Shown here in pieces: positions 10,761 to 24,197 of a DNA stretch of 64,000 nucleotides. Position 1 is the stretch's first letter; every line of letters begins with the position of its first letter. The DNA lies in the NCBI GenBank assembly GCA_039881145.1, contig JAYKKI010000037.1, positions 15,821,501 to 15,885,500 of the forward strand, written 5' to 3'. This DNA is from Druceiella hillmani. Its lineage: Eukaryota > Arthropoda > Insecta > Lepidoptera > Hepialidae. The position numbers and the translations under genes were made by a program. A model generated the notes under the pieces. The model worked only from the letters and a program-made list of their open reading frames with translations, was not told the origin of the DNA and did no database searches.

Positions 10761-12285
10761 CACCTATATTCACACTCACCTATACGCGTGTAAATATTTG
10801 TGGGTACTTATCGCACTTATTTCTTCATTCTACAAGGCCAAACGCTTTCAATCACAATGAATAAATGATAAAATATCGATTCCGGTTTAATCAAAGATTA
10901 CTATCAGCAACAAACGAAAATAGGAAATTCTTGAAGTTTAATTCTACGTAGTAGGCAAACAAGTTCTTGTATTTTATTTCAGAATTTGATTGTATTTTTT
11001 AGATATTACAAAACATTGAAAAACAGGATGAGTACTTCTTGCATAGCCTCTGGTGGCTTCGATCACCTTAATATGTGTAAACTAATAATGTATATGTCCG
11101 TTAAACTTAATATGTGTAAATTGGGAACCGTTTGAAAAATTAAGTTTTTTAGCCCCTAATGCATTTGCAAATTTTGAAGTCGAGTCGATTTCTTCTCTTG
11201 TTTTCCTTTAGTTTGCTTCAGGAAAGCTGACTAAATCTTAAGTTAGGTTGCATTTTCAAAAGGAAACTGTTAAAATCAATTTAATTTCGCTTCGATTTCG
11301 TAAACAGGAATTTTAGAAAAATTGTGATTAAATTTTGTACTGATCCGAACCAGAATTTATAGTTTCGGATTTTTTATATTATAAATTTTTAGTCTTCCTC
11401 TATATTTAATTTTATCTTTGTACAATAAAATGGAATTAAATTGTAGCAAAACAAAATTACATGAAGTTATTTAGAAGCGAGTCAATTGTGCAAAAACCAT
11501 TACGTTTTACTGGTTTCAACAATTTTTACGATTCCGTAGCTAAGTGGTAAAAAGGGAACTCTTATAATTTCATCCTGTCCATCTGTCCGTCTGACTGTCC
11601 GTATATGACAACCATTTTACTCGTAGACTCTTGGCATTTTATAGAGGAAATTTAGATGCTAGGTGCATTCTATGAACCGCGATACAATGAAATAATGGAA
11701 CTATGGAAAAATATATTATTAGGGGTGGCGCTCTAAATATTCAAATAAGGAATGAAAAAAATCCAGTAACGTATCAAGATAAGTCTTGAAAAATTATAAA
11801 GAGGTTCCAAAATAACTTTTATTTAAGTCAATAGTTGGTGAGACACGAGCTTATAAATTCTTGAAAAGTGTGCGCACCCCCCCTCCCTAACTTTTCAACT
11901 AACGTGTGTAAAATTCTAAATGAAATTAGGGTTGTAGAACCTTAATTAGATTTTCAACGGAAATTGGTTTCAGTAATATATGTTGTGTAGTTTTTGAGAT
12001 ATGGGTATTTTCGGTATCGACCGCGGCAATACTTTGTTTTTAACAGTGTCTGAAAAATACAAGCATATAAGTGTTTGGTGTTACAAAGCCCTTCATGGTC
12101 GAGTGCCACTTTCACTTGGTCGGTTTTTAACAATTACGACTCCTTATTTTAAATCACATTTTATCTTCCTTACTTACATATAAAATGTTTGGTAAGCTTA
12201 CACGATTTCAAAACGCGACGTATTAACAGTTATAATTGTAAGGGTGTCGATTAAGCAACAATAAAGAAACTAAATCTGTAAGCTC
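10758..12285. other. AT-rich stretch with a possible degraded repeat at 11540-12200
   Basis: 11560-11610 has CTGTCCATCTGTCCGTCTGACTG-type sequence. 11720-12000 has segments such as GTGTGCGCACCCCCCCTCC and AACTTTTCAACTAACG that resemble non-autonomous dispersed elements of arthropods. A single copy cannot prove repetition. The 60-codon frame at 12001-12183 has no recognised domain. Confidence 0.35.
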
Positions 12286-12377
12286 GTTAACACAAACACC
12301 ATATATGCACGTTAACACAAATACCATATATGCACGTTAACACAAGCACCATATATGCACGTTAACACAAATACCAT
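12286..12377. repeat. 25-bp tandem repeat, 3.7 copies
   Basis: The unit is GTTAACACAA followed by RYACCATATATGCAC. Copies start at 12286, 12311, 12336 and 12361, the last partial. They differ only at one or two positions, so the array is young. No coding meaning. Confidence 0.9.
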
Positions 12378-12692
12378 TCTAGGAGCTTTTTGAATTTTTT
12401 TTCCATTTCACTTAATATTTAATTTATATTTATGAAATATTTTTCCAAGTTATTGCTTATTCGCTTCGATTGTGATTAAAATAAATGTATTAAAATGTTT
12501 GAAAGGAAAAAAAATGCAGAAATAATACATAAGGGAAAAATATAAAAATGTATGAACAAAATAAATCTCGTGATAGTTTAAGAATATAAAAGGGAAAAAT
12601 TCATTATAACCTAGTCATAACGATTTTTTTTAACCTGAAAGATATATGTAAGTAATACAAATTAAGATCTCCTTTGTTTATTATTATATAAA

Positions 12693-12693
<1 letters not shown>

Positions 12694-12736
<43 letters not shown>

Positions 12737-12737
12737 G

Positions 12738-12782
<45 letters not shown>

Positions 12783-12800
12783 TGTGTATGTGTGTGCGCA

Positions 12801-12843
<43 letters not shown>

Positions 12844-12871
12844 ATGCGTATGTAGAGTGTGTGTGTGTATG
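12694..12871. repeat. Compound microsatellite (TA)n-(TGCG)n-(GT)n
   Basis: Two (TA)n blocks separated by CGCACACA are followed by TGTGTGTATG, then about 12 copies of TGCG/CGTG (12797-12845), then a GT-rich tail to 12871. Frames of Tyr-Ile and Thr-His-Ala-Arg repeats on the minus strand are artefacts of this tract. Confidence 0.95.
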
Positions 12872-15800
12872 TAGAACACACAAATTTTGTGATTTTACAT
12901 TATTTTGCTAGGAATAGAAACTTGGAAAAACAAAATTGTAATTGCTTAGTGCCGGGTGTGCTAAAAAAATACAGAAATAATAATCACCTAAAATACCCTT
13001 AAGAATTTTTTCCTAAAATGGAAATTTTAGGTTACTATTTAATTTTCTCAAATTCCTATTAAATTCCTTTGTGAGGTTATATTGATGGTTCCAGTTCTCT
13101 GGTAAACTTCATACTTCTATTCATGATAAAGACAAGGTTTTCTGTACACAACTTAGTCCAGTATCCGTTATCTCCGGCTCTAATTCTTCAGTAACTTCTT
13201 CTACATTCGTAAGAGAAACTTTGATATTGATTCAGTGTTAGACAATCACTTTTATCTATTTTTCCAGCACATTACGCACCGTTGTATGTACTCATGTGTG
13301 TTTATGTGAGGTTACGTGTAAATGTGTGTGATCATGCTAGGTACACTGCATATGTATTTCCGGAATATACCCTCAATTTTAAAAATAAAAGAACAGAATT
13401 GGTTTGCATGTCGTTTTCACTATCATACAAAGTATTTTTTAAGAATTTACAACCAAAGTAGTCCCCGACATTTTTCACTTCAACATTAAGACGCCGATTA
13501 TCATAAATGAATGAACATTAGTTTGCTTGCGTTTCATGGGTCTTCTGTTTCTAGAAGCAGAAAACTCTTTAGGATAGTCCATAAAAAATTACTTTGAATG
13601 GAAAATATACCAAGAAACGTTAATATATGTAAGTTATAGAAGTCTAAAACATCAAGTGCTATGTGAAGGCAAGAATGTGTTTCATTGCCAACATTTTCCT
13701 TACTACCTTTTCAACCCTTATCGTGACGACAATATTGAATTTGACACCCTTTCCTAATACCTACCTGAATACGCTTTACTCGGATATAATGTAGAATGAG
13801 AAAACACGAATAACCTACGGGTGTGGAAAAGATGCATGTAAAGTTTTCTTGAAAATTGTTCATATCAAAGATGAATAAATGTGTGGAAACACTTAAATAT
13901 TTTTATTTGCAAAATAATTTTATTACAATATACGAAAAGAGCAATTAATTCTAGATGACAAGGTAAATACGAAAAATTTTAATCAAACATTTTTAAAAAG
14001 ATAGAGAAGAGCATTTTATAGAAAAAGTAATCAAAAACAAGAAATACAAAACGATTAATGCTTAAAAATGAATCAGTAAAACATTATTGGGTTAGTTTTA
14101 TTCCTCAAGGCAAACGGTCGACTCTCCTCATATATTTGTAGTATTAAACGTATTTAATATGTAGTATTTGTATACTTAATGCTAAATAAACTATAAACTA
14201 AAATACTATCTTTTGTAATACATCGTTATTTTAGTAGATAAAATATTGTGAATACAAAATTAAAGTAAAATAAATTTAAAATATCAAGAGCAAAATTATG
14301 ATTATCAGTTAATGAAGATATTAAACAAAAGCAATAATACAAGAAAAAGACAGAATCATAAATGAAAACCAGGAAAGTAATGATGATAGGAAAAACTTCT
14401 CACAACATTTGAAGCATATTCGTTTGCTGACGGGTTTTTTTTATGTAGGTCTAACTTTTACTCCATCTTAGTAATGTATGTGCTAAAGGAGTATTATTAA
14501 GATGTGGTCTCGGTTATGAGTAAGGAGAACGTCTCAGTGAACTCCAAGATCTTCCCTGCTTAAGTTTTAAAATGTGAACCTAAGGTGATCGGTAAATAGG
14601 TTTTTATTAACTACACGGGTATTACCCAAAATGCATTTTTAGGGAATTTCACGAATTTCATAACTACGGGACTAATAGCAAATTATAAAGCTATTCTTTT
14701 GTCACTATGGGCATTTTACATACACTTTATTTTCTTTTTTATTTCTTTCATACTTACATCGATACGATTACAGACACACAGCCGTAACAAGACAAGTTTG
14801 AAATAAATTTATTATTACCAAATATACATTTCAATCTACCAACGTTGTCGTTGGTTAATGAAGTTATGTTTTTCGACTCGAATGGTCCTTTAATGATTTA
14901 AAAACTTTAAAAAGCGATTTTAAATTTATTCTAAATTATTAAAAGCCTGCTTCATGTTTACGGGTTCTCGGACTGGTAAAAATTATGTATATATGAATAA
15001 AATACATTTTATGGCATTTAACTTATCATTGATATATATTACTATCTCCATATAAATACACGACCTGCTTTATAATATAACAAAATGAGTTTTGATATCT
15101 ATTGTTTTGACATCATATTTGTGTTTATTTTGGATTTATGTGTTCAACTAAGGGAGAAAACTTTAAAAAAATATTTTTAGTGTTGAAACTTTTCAATTAA
15201 AAATTAAGAATAAAGAAGATTTTATCATTTTCTGGAAAATCTCAATGAGAATGTATTCTTGTTGACTCAATCTTTGAAAGATAATTACAGCATGTGGTTA
15301 GCGTAACAAACAAGGGCGACAAAATTGATAAGTGTAACAGCTTTAAAAACACATTTTAAAAAACGTAATCCCTCGAATGTCGACAATCCATTTTACTTTA
15401 GTAATTAGTTAATTCTTTGTTAAAGCTATATTCGCCAAGATTGCTCCTCTGGGAACTGGGAACTGGGAACGGTGCAGTTGCCCCTGTCATAATGATGTCA
15501 ACAGCTCACAAAGCGGTCAAAGAGCGATTCAGGCATCGCCATAAATTTAACGAGCGAACTGCTGAGTTAACTTTAGTTAAATTTGAATCATATATCCATG
15601 ATTACTTGATAGAAGTAATTATAAAAACATGATTTTATTAAAGGAATACCTAAAGTTTGATTAAAATATCCCATAAAGAATTAAATGTCGTTTTTACCTT
15701 TTTGAATATTTAATTTTAAAAACAATCTAGGCGGAACCATGTACATATTATTGTTTCTCGTTTCTACTAATAAATTTTTTTTTACTACTCCAAAGTGGTA

Positions 15801-18800
15801 ATATTACCAATATTCAAAATCCATATTTGAACATGAAATAGTTTGATTAATTTTTGCTTTAACCTCAGAAACTTATTGTTTTCATGACTTAAAATCAGGT
15901 AATTCCTTGAATTTAGTTTTGACGTTTAAAAATAATTAATTCAAGTACTACATTGTGCCTACGACTTAGTTTGAGTGGACTTTTTTATTAACCCTGTTAT
16001 TAGCGACAGAGCTCAAGGGGTTGATATTATTTCCATACTTTTTGATTACTAAAACATACCGCAAATATTTTCTACTTATCGAAGAAATTATTAGACAATT
16101 TATCAATGATATTTGAATTGAGTCAGTAGTTTTTTGTGATATGAGTAAAGACAAAGAGAAAATAGTTAACTTCTCAAATTTTCAGTCATCTTCTTATAAT
16201 ATATGCCTCATTTTACTTGGACGCAGAGAATACCACCTATAATTTCTTTGATGTGTATTCCCCATCGTCTAGTGTTCTTTCATCTTACGTTGATTCGACG
16301 GACTCGTTTCACGCAAAAAGTAAATTTTTAAATTTTTAATTCATAAATATATCTTCATCGACAATGTCAAATCTGGACTTCTATTTATATCCGTATTTTT
16401 AAATTAACTGTAAGTTCGCACACGTTCACAAAAACCATATTTACACATCAGATTAAAAGCCGGTTTTGAGTTTAATTAATTTACTAAGCGAAATTCTTCC
16501 CGGAACGTTGAAGCGTAGTTAGCGTAGAAGCGTAGAAGCGAAGTTTTAATGTATGCAGTGAGTTTTGAGTTAGACTCTTAATTTCTTCAGGAGTTAGGTT
16601 TCGCTTCTGTATATATTTAATTTTTTTTTGTACGTTAAGGTCTATTACGAGTGAGTTATACCTAATTGAAAAATGTTTTATTCAATCAATAAATCGAAGT
16701 TCCTTCGTCAGAAGTAAAGTGTGAGAAGAGGAAATCAGGGTCCCGTGTCATCTTAATCTGTCATCCGTCGTCGTCCGTCACCCATTTAAATACGGGGGGG
16801 GGGGGGCGCTTGATATCAGTGATGGAACGATGATTGGATAATTGTTGGTATATTCCAAAATGAATTATTTTTTGATACTTGCCTTCTGCTTGCAAAGAAT
16901 TTTCTCTTCAAAGTAAAATAAAGAAATTTATTTGAAAAAATAACGAAAAACCAATAATTTCATAATAATATGTTTTTATTATATGGACTATACAGATTAG
17001 TGGATTAATTTAATTTGGTACTGTTTACTCATTTGGAACTTAGTTTAATTTATATCATTTACGATTGTGATTGAATATAAATCAAGTCATGACCGTACTT
17101 GCTTACTGCTTTCAGGTCACGTGTACGTACTCTGATATTCAAAAAGAAAAATCTTTATAATGGGAGCGAATTCATATTATAAACACCAACTATTACTATA
17201 AGATATTTATTACTAACGGTTAACGTTTATCATTTAAAGGTTATATTATAATTTATAAAAAGAAACTAAGAAATTAAAGTTATATGAAGTTCAGTGTTTG
17301 GTCCTGCACTTTACTAGAAGATAAATAAATATGCAAATGTTTATCAAATATAAAAAAAAGCATTAATTATTACTTTAAATTATTAATAAAATAAATATGA
17401 AAATGTTTTAAAAGAACATTAATTATTACATTAAATTATTAACAAAATAAAAAGAGCACACGGCACGAATTCCGAATTTTGCTTGTGTAAAAACATTATC
17501 TGAGTTCCAAAAAAACTTTTTAATGCCGAATAGTATTTATTTCGTAATAAACGCAAGTTTTCCAAAAAATTAGTTTCCGACAAACAAAATGTAAATAGTA
17601 AAAATCTCAATACTTTAAAACCCTGCATTTAATTTTACTGCAATAATAAATCGTGCAGGTAGAAAATGAACTAAATATTTGTCCTTAAATAATTGCGCAC
17701 GTATAAAAATTTATTTACGGGGACAATAAGTACTTGATATTCTTTCAGATTTCTAAAAAAAGTGACAAAAATACGGATAAATCTGATAAAAAAACCGGAA
17801 ACTTACATATTTTATAGAGATTTTACCGAGTTATATTTTAAGCAAAAATAAGCATTTCCTTTACGTAGTAGTCCGTTTTATGTTAACCAGTTGATTAGGG
17901 ACAAAGATTGATTTGGATATATTATTTTTTTCTATTCAGCTTTCCACAAGCAGAAGATGATAAAAACTACCTTGAAATGGAGAAAGAAAAGACGAATTAC
18001 CGAATACTGTGTAGCGGGTTTTTACGCAAATACTCATAAACCTACAGAACTTTAACGTATTTGTAACCTCATCCCTATGACAGTAATTGAATTTGGCGCC
18101 CAAATTCTAACGTTGAGCGAAATGCCGATGTTATAAATAGGGAATAAAAATATGTCAGTAATATAAAAGTAGAGGAATTATGCAAATATAATTGTCTTGG
18201 AAATCATTTTTGGTAAATTGTAGGAAAAGTATAAGGACCCGCATTATACATTGACGGAAAAGATATGTTTTAATCATCGCCATGAGGTTGAACATTGAAA
18301 CGAAATTAGTCAAAGTCAATTGAAAAAAAATGTAGATATGACATACTGGTAGAATGACTTTTAGATATGAGAAAAAATGAGAATGTGAAAATGTTACAAT
18401 AAACATCAAAAACTTAAAAGGTTCAATTTATCACTATTTTAAACAGCCAATATCTTTGAAATAATTTATGTGATAAATTGAAACGAGTCAAATTTCTAAA
18501 CCTCGCGTTATAGAGAAATTGTAATCCCATCAATGTATACGTGAAAAACAGGATAAATTCCGATTTTGTTCATCAAATTATCTAAAAGAGTTGAAATAAG
18601 AATACTCGGGACATTCATAGATACGTAATAGTAAATAATTCCATAAGTTCTGAGTATACGTAGCAAACAATAATTATGAGAAAATTCATCGAGAATGATA
18701 TCCATGAAAACTCTATCGGACGGAAGTTGGATTATTTGTTCCATAAAAAGTATATTTTACGGAACAGACGGAGTTTATAATTTTCTTATACTTATAGAGC

Positions 18801-18911
18801 AATTCATAAACCTGACAAAGCTTGACTAATATAATATATATTTCGACTAATATAATGACAAATATAATGACAGATGTTTCATAAATATTTACGTTTAGTT
18901 TCTTGTAGTCA
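12872..18911. other. Long AT-rich stretch without a recognisable gene
   Basis: Small landmarks only. There is a triplicated GGGAACT unit at 15451-15471 inside a 71-codon frame (15417-15632) of unknown meaning that lacks an ATG start, and a GCGTAGAAGCGTAGAAGCG repeat near 16517-16540. A run of 13 G lies at 16794-16806. Minus-strand frames at 15966-16154, 17431-17628, 18155-18409, 18508-18744 and 18713-18934 are AT-driven and show no domain. The last two directly abut the minisatellite at 18912. Confidence 0.45.
16794..16806 (+). repeat. Poly-G run (13 G)
   Basis: Thirteen consecutive G follow ATTTAAATAC and are followed by CGCTTG. It is the only long G homopolymer I saw in the window. Such runs can form G-quadruplexes and are prone to length error. 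Confidence 0.9.
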
Positions 18912-18934
18912 AACAGGTCTATAATATCTTTCAT
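18508..18934 (-). other. Two overlapping open frames abutting the minisatellite
   Basis: On the minus strand the minisatellite reading frame with NIFTPMKDI runs without a stop into unique sequence (18934-18713: IDLFDYKKLNVNIYE..., 73 codons). It is followed in another frame by a 78-codon ATG frame (18744-18508: MEQIIQLPSDRVFMDIILDE...). Neither has a recognisable domain. The first is rich in Ile and Val and could form a hydrophobic helix (about residues 22-40). A single protein would need a frameshift. Continuity with the array is visible, function is not; chance open frames in AT-rich DNA are the simpler explanation. Confidence 0.2.
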
Positions 18935-19990
18935 AGGCGTAAATATATTGCCTACTATATATTTTATAGGCGAAAATGTATTGAGTAATAGACGTAAATA
19001 TATTGCCTACTACATATTTTATAGGCGTAAATACATTGCCTACTATATCTTTCGTAGGCGTAGATATATTGCTTACTGTGTCTTTCACAGGCGTAAATTT
19101 ATTGCCTAATGCCTACCACATAATTAATAGACGTAAATATGTTTCCTACTACATATTTTATAGACGAAAATAAATTGACTAATAGATGTAAATATATTGC
19201 CTACTAAATATATTACAGGCGTAAATACATTGCCTGCTATATCTTTCACAGGCGTAAATATATTGCTTATTGTGTCTTTCACAGGCGTAAATATATTGCC
19301 TACCACATATTTAATGGACATAAATATATTGCCTACTACATATTTTATAGGCGAAAATACATTTACTAATAAACGTAAATATATTGCCTACCACATATTT
19401 AACAGACGTAAATATTTTACCTACTACATATTTTATAGGCGAAAATATATTGCCTACTACATCTTTCACAGACGTAAATATATTGCTTACTGTGTCTTTC
19501 ACAGGCGTAAATATATTGCCTACTACATATTTTATAGGCGAAAATATATTGCCTACTATGTCCTTCGTAGGCGTAGACATATTGCCTACCATATCTTTCA
19601 TAGGCGTAAATATATTGTCTACTATATCGTTCATAGGCGTAAATATAATGATCTCTATATCTTTCACAGGCGTAAATATATTGCCTACCATATATTTCAA
19701 AGGTGTAAATATATTGCTTACTACATATTTTATGGGCGTAAATATATTGCCTACTATATCTTTCACAGGTGTAAATATATGGCCTACCATATCTTTCAAA
19801 GGCCTAAATATATTGCCTAGTACAAATTTTATATGCATAATTATATTGCCTACTATATCTTTCATAGGCATAAATATATTGCCTAGTACATATTTTATAT
19901 GCGTAAATATATTGCCTACTATATATTTCGTAGGCGTAAATATATTGCCTACTATATCTTTAATAGGCCTAAATATATTGAGTATATTTT
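18912..19990. repeat. 33-bp minisatellite, about 32 units
   Basis: The unit is about RTAGGCGTAAATATATTG then CCTACTAYATMTTTY, 33 bases, with 5-20% divergence between copies. Shorter variant units containing CGAAAATR...TTGACTAATA recur starting at 18971, 19165 and 19352, giving a higher-order period of about 187-194 bases in the left part. Because 33 is a multiple of three, long frames stay open. The minus strand encodes an 11-residue repeat VGNIFTPVKDI (19871-19311, and 19321-19124 in a shifted frame). The plus strand encodes GVNILPTTYFI (19384-20004) and an Arg/Lys/Tyr-rich frame (19197-19820). The short units break each frame, so translation of the whole array is unlikely. Confidence 0.93.
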
Positions 19991-22900
19991 ACAGAAATAT
20001 CTAAAAATAATTACCATACTTTTGCGTAAGATTCTAAAACTCATATTTTTTCATAATTTTAGTGAGTAGTTTCAGAAATTAGAAGCCGGGGACATTTTTT
20101 GTACAATTTTTGTTATATCTGTAAAAATCTAAGCCATAAAATTATGAAAAAATTAATGTTGAGATCCTTGTAAATAGCACTTTGAAACGATACCCCACGG
20201 ACTATATTTGGAATCGATAATAAAATCAATTACTTTTTTAATCAATTTGGCTCCCCTAAAATGTTCAATGAATATTTTTGTGTTTTATTTATTAAGCCAC
20301 ATTTCAAGCTTCTACGCAAGGCAGTTTCTGAGAAAGAGAAACGGATGAACACACACGCCAGTGATTTAATAAGGGTTCCTTTCTACTATTTTCAGATATA
20401 ATGCCTAAATACCGCTAAATTTGCGTCAACTAATTTCATTAAAATCCTGTTTTAAGTTATTTCTAGTAAGATCCTTAACCGTTAATGATAAGCGTCATCT
20501 CATCAAATCACAGGCGACGGAGTTATCTTCATTGCAATAATGCAGACAGCCCACCGCGCCATTGAAGTGCAAAGCCGCCCTGTATCTAGCGTCGCGACAC
20601 TTTATAAGACCAAATTATTCAATTTATTTCAGTTTAAATTTAAGTTTATTCCGGAAAATTAAATACTTCCAGGATTGCAGCATAAGAATATTTGAAGTCT
20701 TTCTAGATCTGTCAAGATTATATTCATTTTTTTACTACCGGACTCTACGTTTTATAAGATTTCATGTTATGAAAGTATTCATTTAAAATCAGGTGTAATA
20801 GCTAAACGTGCATTGTTATATTAAGGGTTAATAATAAAATTGAAACAAATTTCGACATTCCAAATTTAAATTTTTAAAAATTAACTGACATGGCAGGTAA
20901 CAAAATAACCTTCTTAATAAATTTTAAATATTTTATAGATTTCACAATTGGGTGCTTAAATTTAAATTGTTTCCAAAGTCAAACTTAAAATACACAATTT
21001 ATTTGATTTGTTGCAAGTTTCATACTAATAACGGTCAGTTTTTCAAATAAGTATCATTGTCTCTATTAAGTTTGAATTTCTTTTTATTTTTTAAAATTTT
21101 TTGTCAAATGATTGCCATTTGCTGATCCTATTGACTGAGATTTGCGTGCACAGCAAGGTGCGCACAGACAAACAACGAACAAACAAAAACTCTAAAAAAT
21201 GTTGTTATAGGCTTAGTAGCACGTCTTTAATAAATATAATTTACTTTTACTTGAAAATATTAAATGCACATAGTCATTTTTTATATTCTTCCTTTATATT
21301 TGATGCAATTCTCTCGATTTCATTTGACAAAACTCCGTGAATAATTTTTCCATTCTTTTTTTTATTGAACATCACAAATAGATTCCAGTTTGCTAATTAG
21401 CTAGATAGCTATTTATTACAAGATGCTCTTTATTGATGTTTCAATGATGATTTTATGAATTGTAATTTCTTACTTAAATTTACAAAACAAAAATTTTGAA
21501 TGGATTTAAAATGAAAATATGTGATAGAGTATTTGTTGAGGATATTGGCATTCTGCAACAAACCTTTAATCCTTAAGTTGGGTAGGCCATTTTATTTTGG
21601 AAGTTGTGATAATATTTCATTAAATATATATTATTCATGATTTTAATAAAACCAAATTAACTTGAGTAACTCGTCTCTACTACAAAATATATAAATATAC
21701 ATCTTAATTAATAATATAAAGAGTATTTTATCATGTTTGCAATATTCATTAATGATATATATCAAGTTGCAAGTATTTAAATATACCTTGACGTGAAAAT
21801 ATAACGTATACATTTTTCAACATTCTATGTGCACTTCATTTTCTTGGGGATCAAAAAGTTACGTGTAATTTGTTATCCAATGATAATATCGCTTCTGTGC
21901 GAACGGACGAGAATAATTGCCAACTTGTTTTCCTTTTTTCCCAGCTTCCTTCTATTGCTGTATTATTATTGTTTACGTATATTATTAATATGAAAGTACG
22001 TTTTGTGACGATCAGTTTGTGAGTACAATCAGTAAACCACTGCAAATTTGTCCGTTTTAAACCGTTAACCCTCATTAAATGTAGCTTGCCTTCAGAATCC
22101 ACACTGCTTTGTTAATGTTACATCAGGTAGAGTTCGCAACCCTTCAAAGGTCATGTAGTATCGCGGAATTTTGCATCTTTTGAAATCCTCCCGGATTAGC
22201 GAGTTCAAAGCAATCTGGGATCGCCGGATTCTGCAAAATACAAAATATGAGCGTATTCATCCAAAGACATGCAAGCTACAAACTCAAAAACTACAAAAAT
22301 ACGACCATAATGGTCAAATAAAAAAAGACATGTTAAAAAACAGATAAAAATAGGGAAACTCCGTAGAAGTTTATTTAAAAAAAAAATTTGGTGAAAACGA
22401 GATCATTTTATTATGCAATAACGTTTTAAAATACATGTAAACGAATCATTAACCAAAACATATAAAGATGCATTTGATAATTAAATATTTTATAGAATTA
22501 AAGATACTAGAGTTGTTCTAAAATAAGGAATCAAAATTAAAAACCAAAGAATATGTAATATCTATAAAATAAACATCGTCATTTAGTAGAAATTTATAAA
22601 ACTTCTTATTTATGATGGTAGTTTGTAAGATGTTTATCTTACATTGTTGTTAGTTAATTAAATGGTAAATTAATTAAATAAACAGCAGTAGAATTGTATG
22701 ATGATCTTGATTATTCTGCTTACCGAATGCAGGTATTGGCGAAAACTTCAGGGTTTAGTATTGCAAATTGTCTTTAAATACGTTCAGTGATTTTTGCGTG
22801 ACGAGCGCTTGAACAATATCTTGTTACCATTTATGTATAGATACGTATTACATGTATAGATTCTCTCATAAACCGTTAAATAACTAACCAAACCGGTTCA

Positions 22901-24063
22901 TAACTCGAATTTAAATTACAAAGTTCCCACCGAGTGGGTACGAGCATTACTTTATTACCAAATATACTTTAAGCAGCAACACATCTTCATATAGGAAATG
23001 TCATCAGCTTAGATGCAAACAATATTCGTTCACATAAATGCGGCACAATCTCCAATATTCAGTAATCAACGGCGAAGTGGAAAATCTTTCCTCGACAACA
23101 TTCATCGATTCGCTCACTGCGCTACAACAGACTTATTACTGCATTAATTATATCGTATTCTAAAACGAGTGGGCCCCATCCGTTATTTTCGTGTAAACAT
23201 TATTTAACATAATACGTCCTGAGCAAATGGTACTTCGACGTTATGAAAAAGTTAGGATCTCTGGTCTAGAAAATTACCCGAGGTCGTTCTTGTATTTTTC
23301 ATGATATAATAGTAAAGAAATAAATGAACATATTTATTTTCTTTTTTTAGTGGAAAGAAATTTCGACTGATGTCAAATATGAAAAATTAGGTAACTTTTT
23401 TTCATAGAACGAATTATGAACACAGATGCTACAGAATATGTATTAAACCTTTAAAATAAAAGTTTTAACTTACATTTTACTAATAAATTTTATTTTGGTT
23501 TTAGTAAAGTAATGTACTAAGCACAAATAGTTCTGAAACTATACTATGAATACAACTATCAAGATTCGTAAAATTTATTGTCACACTTGTGAGCAAGTTT
23601 ATAAGCAAGCAATTTACTCTGACGGTTGATAAATGTTGCGGGCACAAATGAAAATCAATTCAGTAAGGGTAAAGTAGCATTGAAATAAAAGTCAAACAGC
23701 GTCAATATTAATTCAAAGTGAACATCATTGGTTTGTTAAAAGCAAATTGTTAAATACCTTAAAGCATTTTTGAAAATAATTTTACTAAGTGCATATACAC
23801 AAACAAAATTCAGAAACTAAGTTGTTGCTTAAACTCAGCGTTTTCCCTTTCGGTTCAAAAATTAAACAATTCTAACTTTAACATTTAACATATTGATAAT
23901 TTTTGCCTTTAGTAGTCAGAGTTTTGTTAATCAATGTAATACTATATTACACGTCAAATTGGAAGGCAAATAACAAATTTGTCTATTACTCACTCAAATT
24001 TTTGAGCAAAATTTCAACTTATATTGATGTACAATAACCTTATTAATATATACGATGACGTTC
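19991..24063. other. AT-rich stretch without a recognisable gene
   Basis: 20040-20400 has strings resembling degraded dispersed repeats but no second copy in this window. 20520-20600 and 22130-22240 are locally GC-richer; the latter contains two similar strings, ATCGCGGAATTTTGCA and ATCGCCGGATTCTGCA, 70 bases apart. Open frames at 20562-20786, 21101-21340 and 21851-22102 (minus) have no domain I recognise. Confidence 0.45.
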
Positions 24064-24197
24064 GATCCACAGTGAATTTATTACTGTACTTTGCTATATA
24101 TTCTAGTGAAAACTTCTAATGTTATTATGTATAAATTACATTGGAAGTTTTCATTAGGATATATCACAAAGTACAGCGATAAATTCACTGTGGATCT
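24064..24197. repeat. Palindromic MITE-like element, 134 bp
   Basis: The two halves are reverse complements with few mismatches. GATCCACAGTGAATTTAT begins each arm, continuing through CTGTACTTTG and GAAAACTTC. A ~15-base loop lies near 24125. This is a fold-back or MITE-like structure. No target-site duplication is evident in the flanks, and no coding content. Confidence 0.82.

Noticed and set aside
12286..12377. Regularly spaced 25-bp repeats as a CRISPR array
   Set aside because: Copies are directly tandem with no spacers, and the context is eukaryotic.
12604..12883. Three minus-strand open frames rich in Tyr-Ile and Thr-His-Ala-Arg
   Set aside because: They are readings of a compound TA/TGCG microsatellite and have no unique sequence. 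The same applies to frames at 9388, 10678, 29350-29652, 34632-34910, 39373, 47749-47997 and 61145-61499.
19197..20004. Two ~206-codon plus-strand frames as protein-coding genes
   Set aside because: They are alternative frames of the 33-bp minisatellite. Openness follows from a period divisible by three, and short variant units break the frames.
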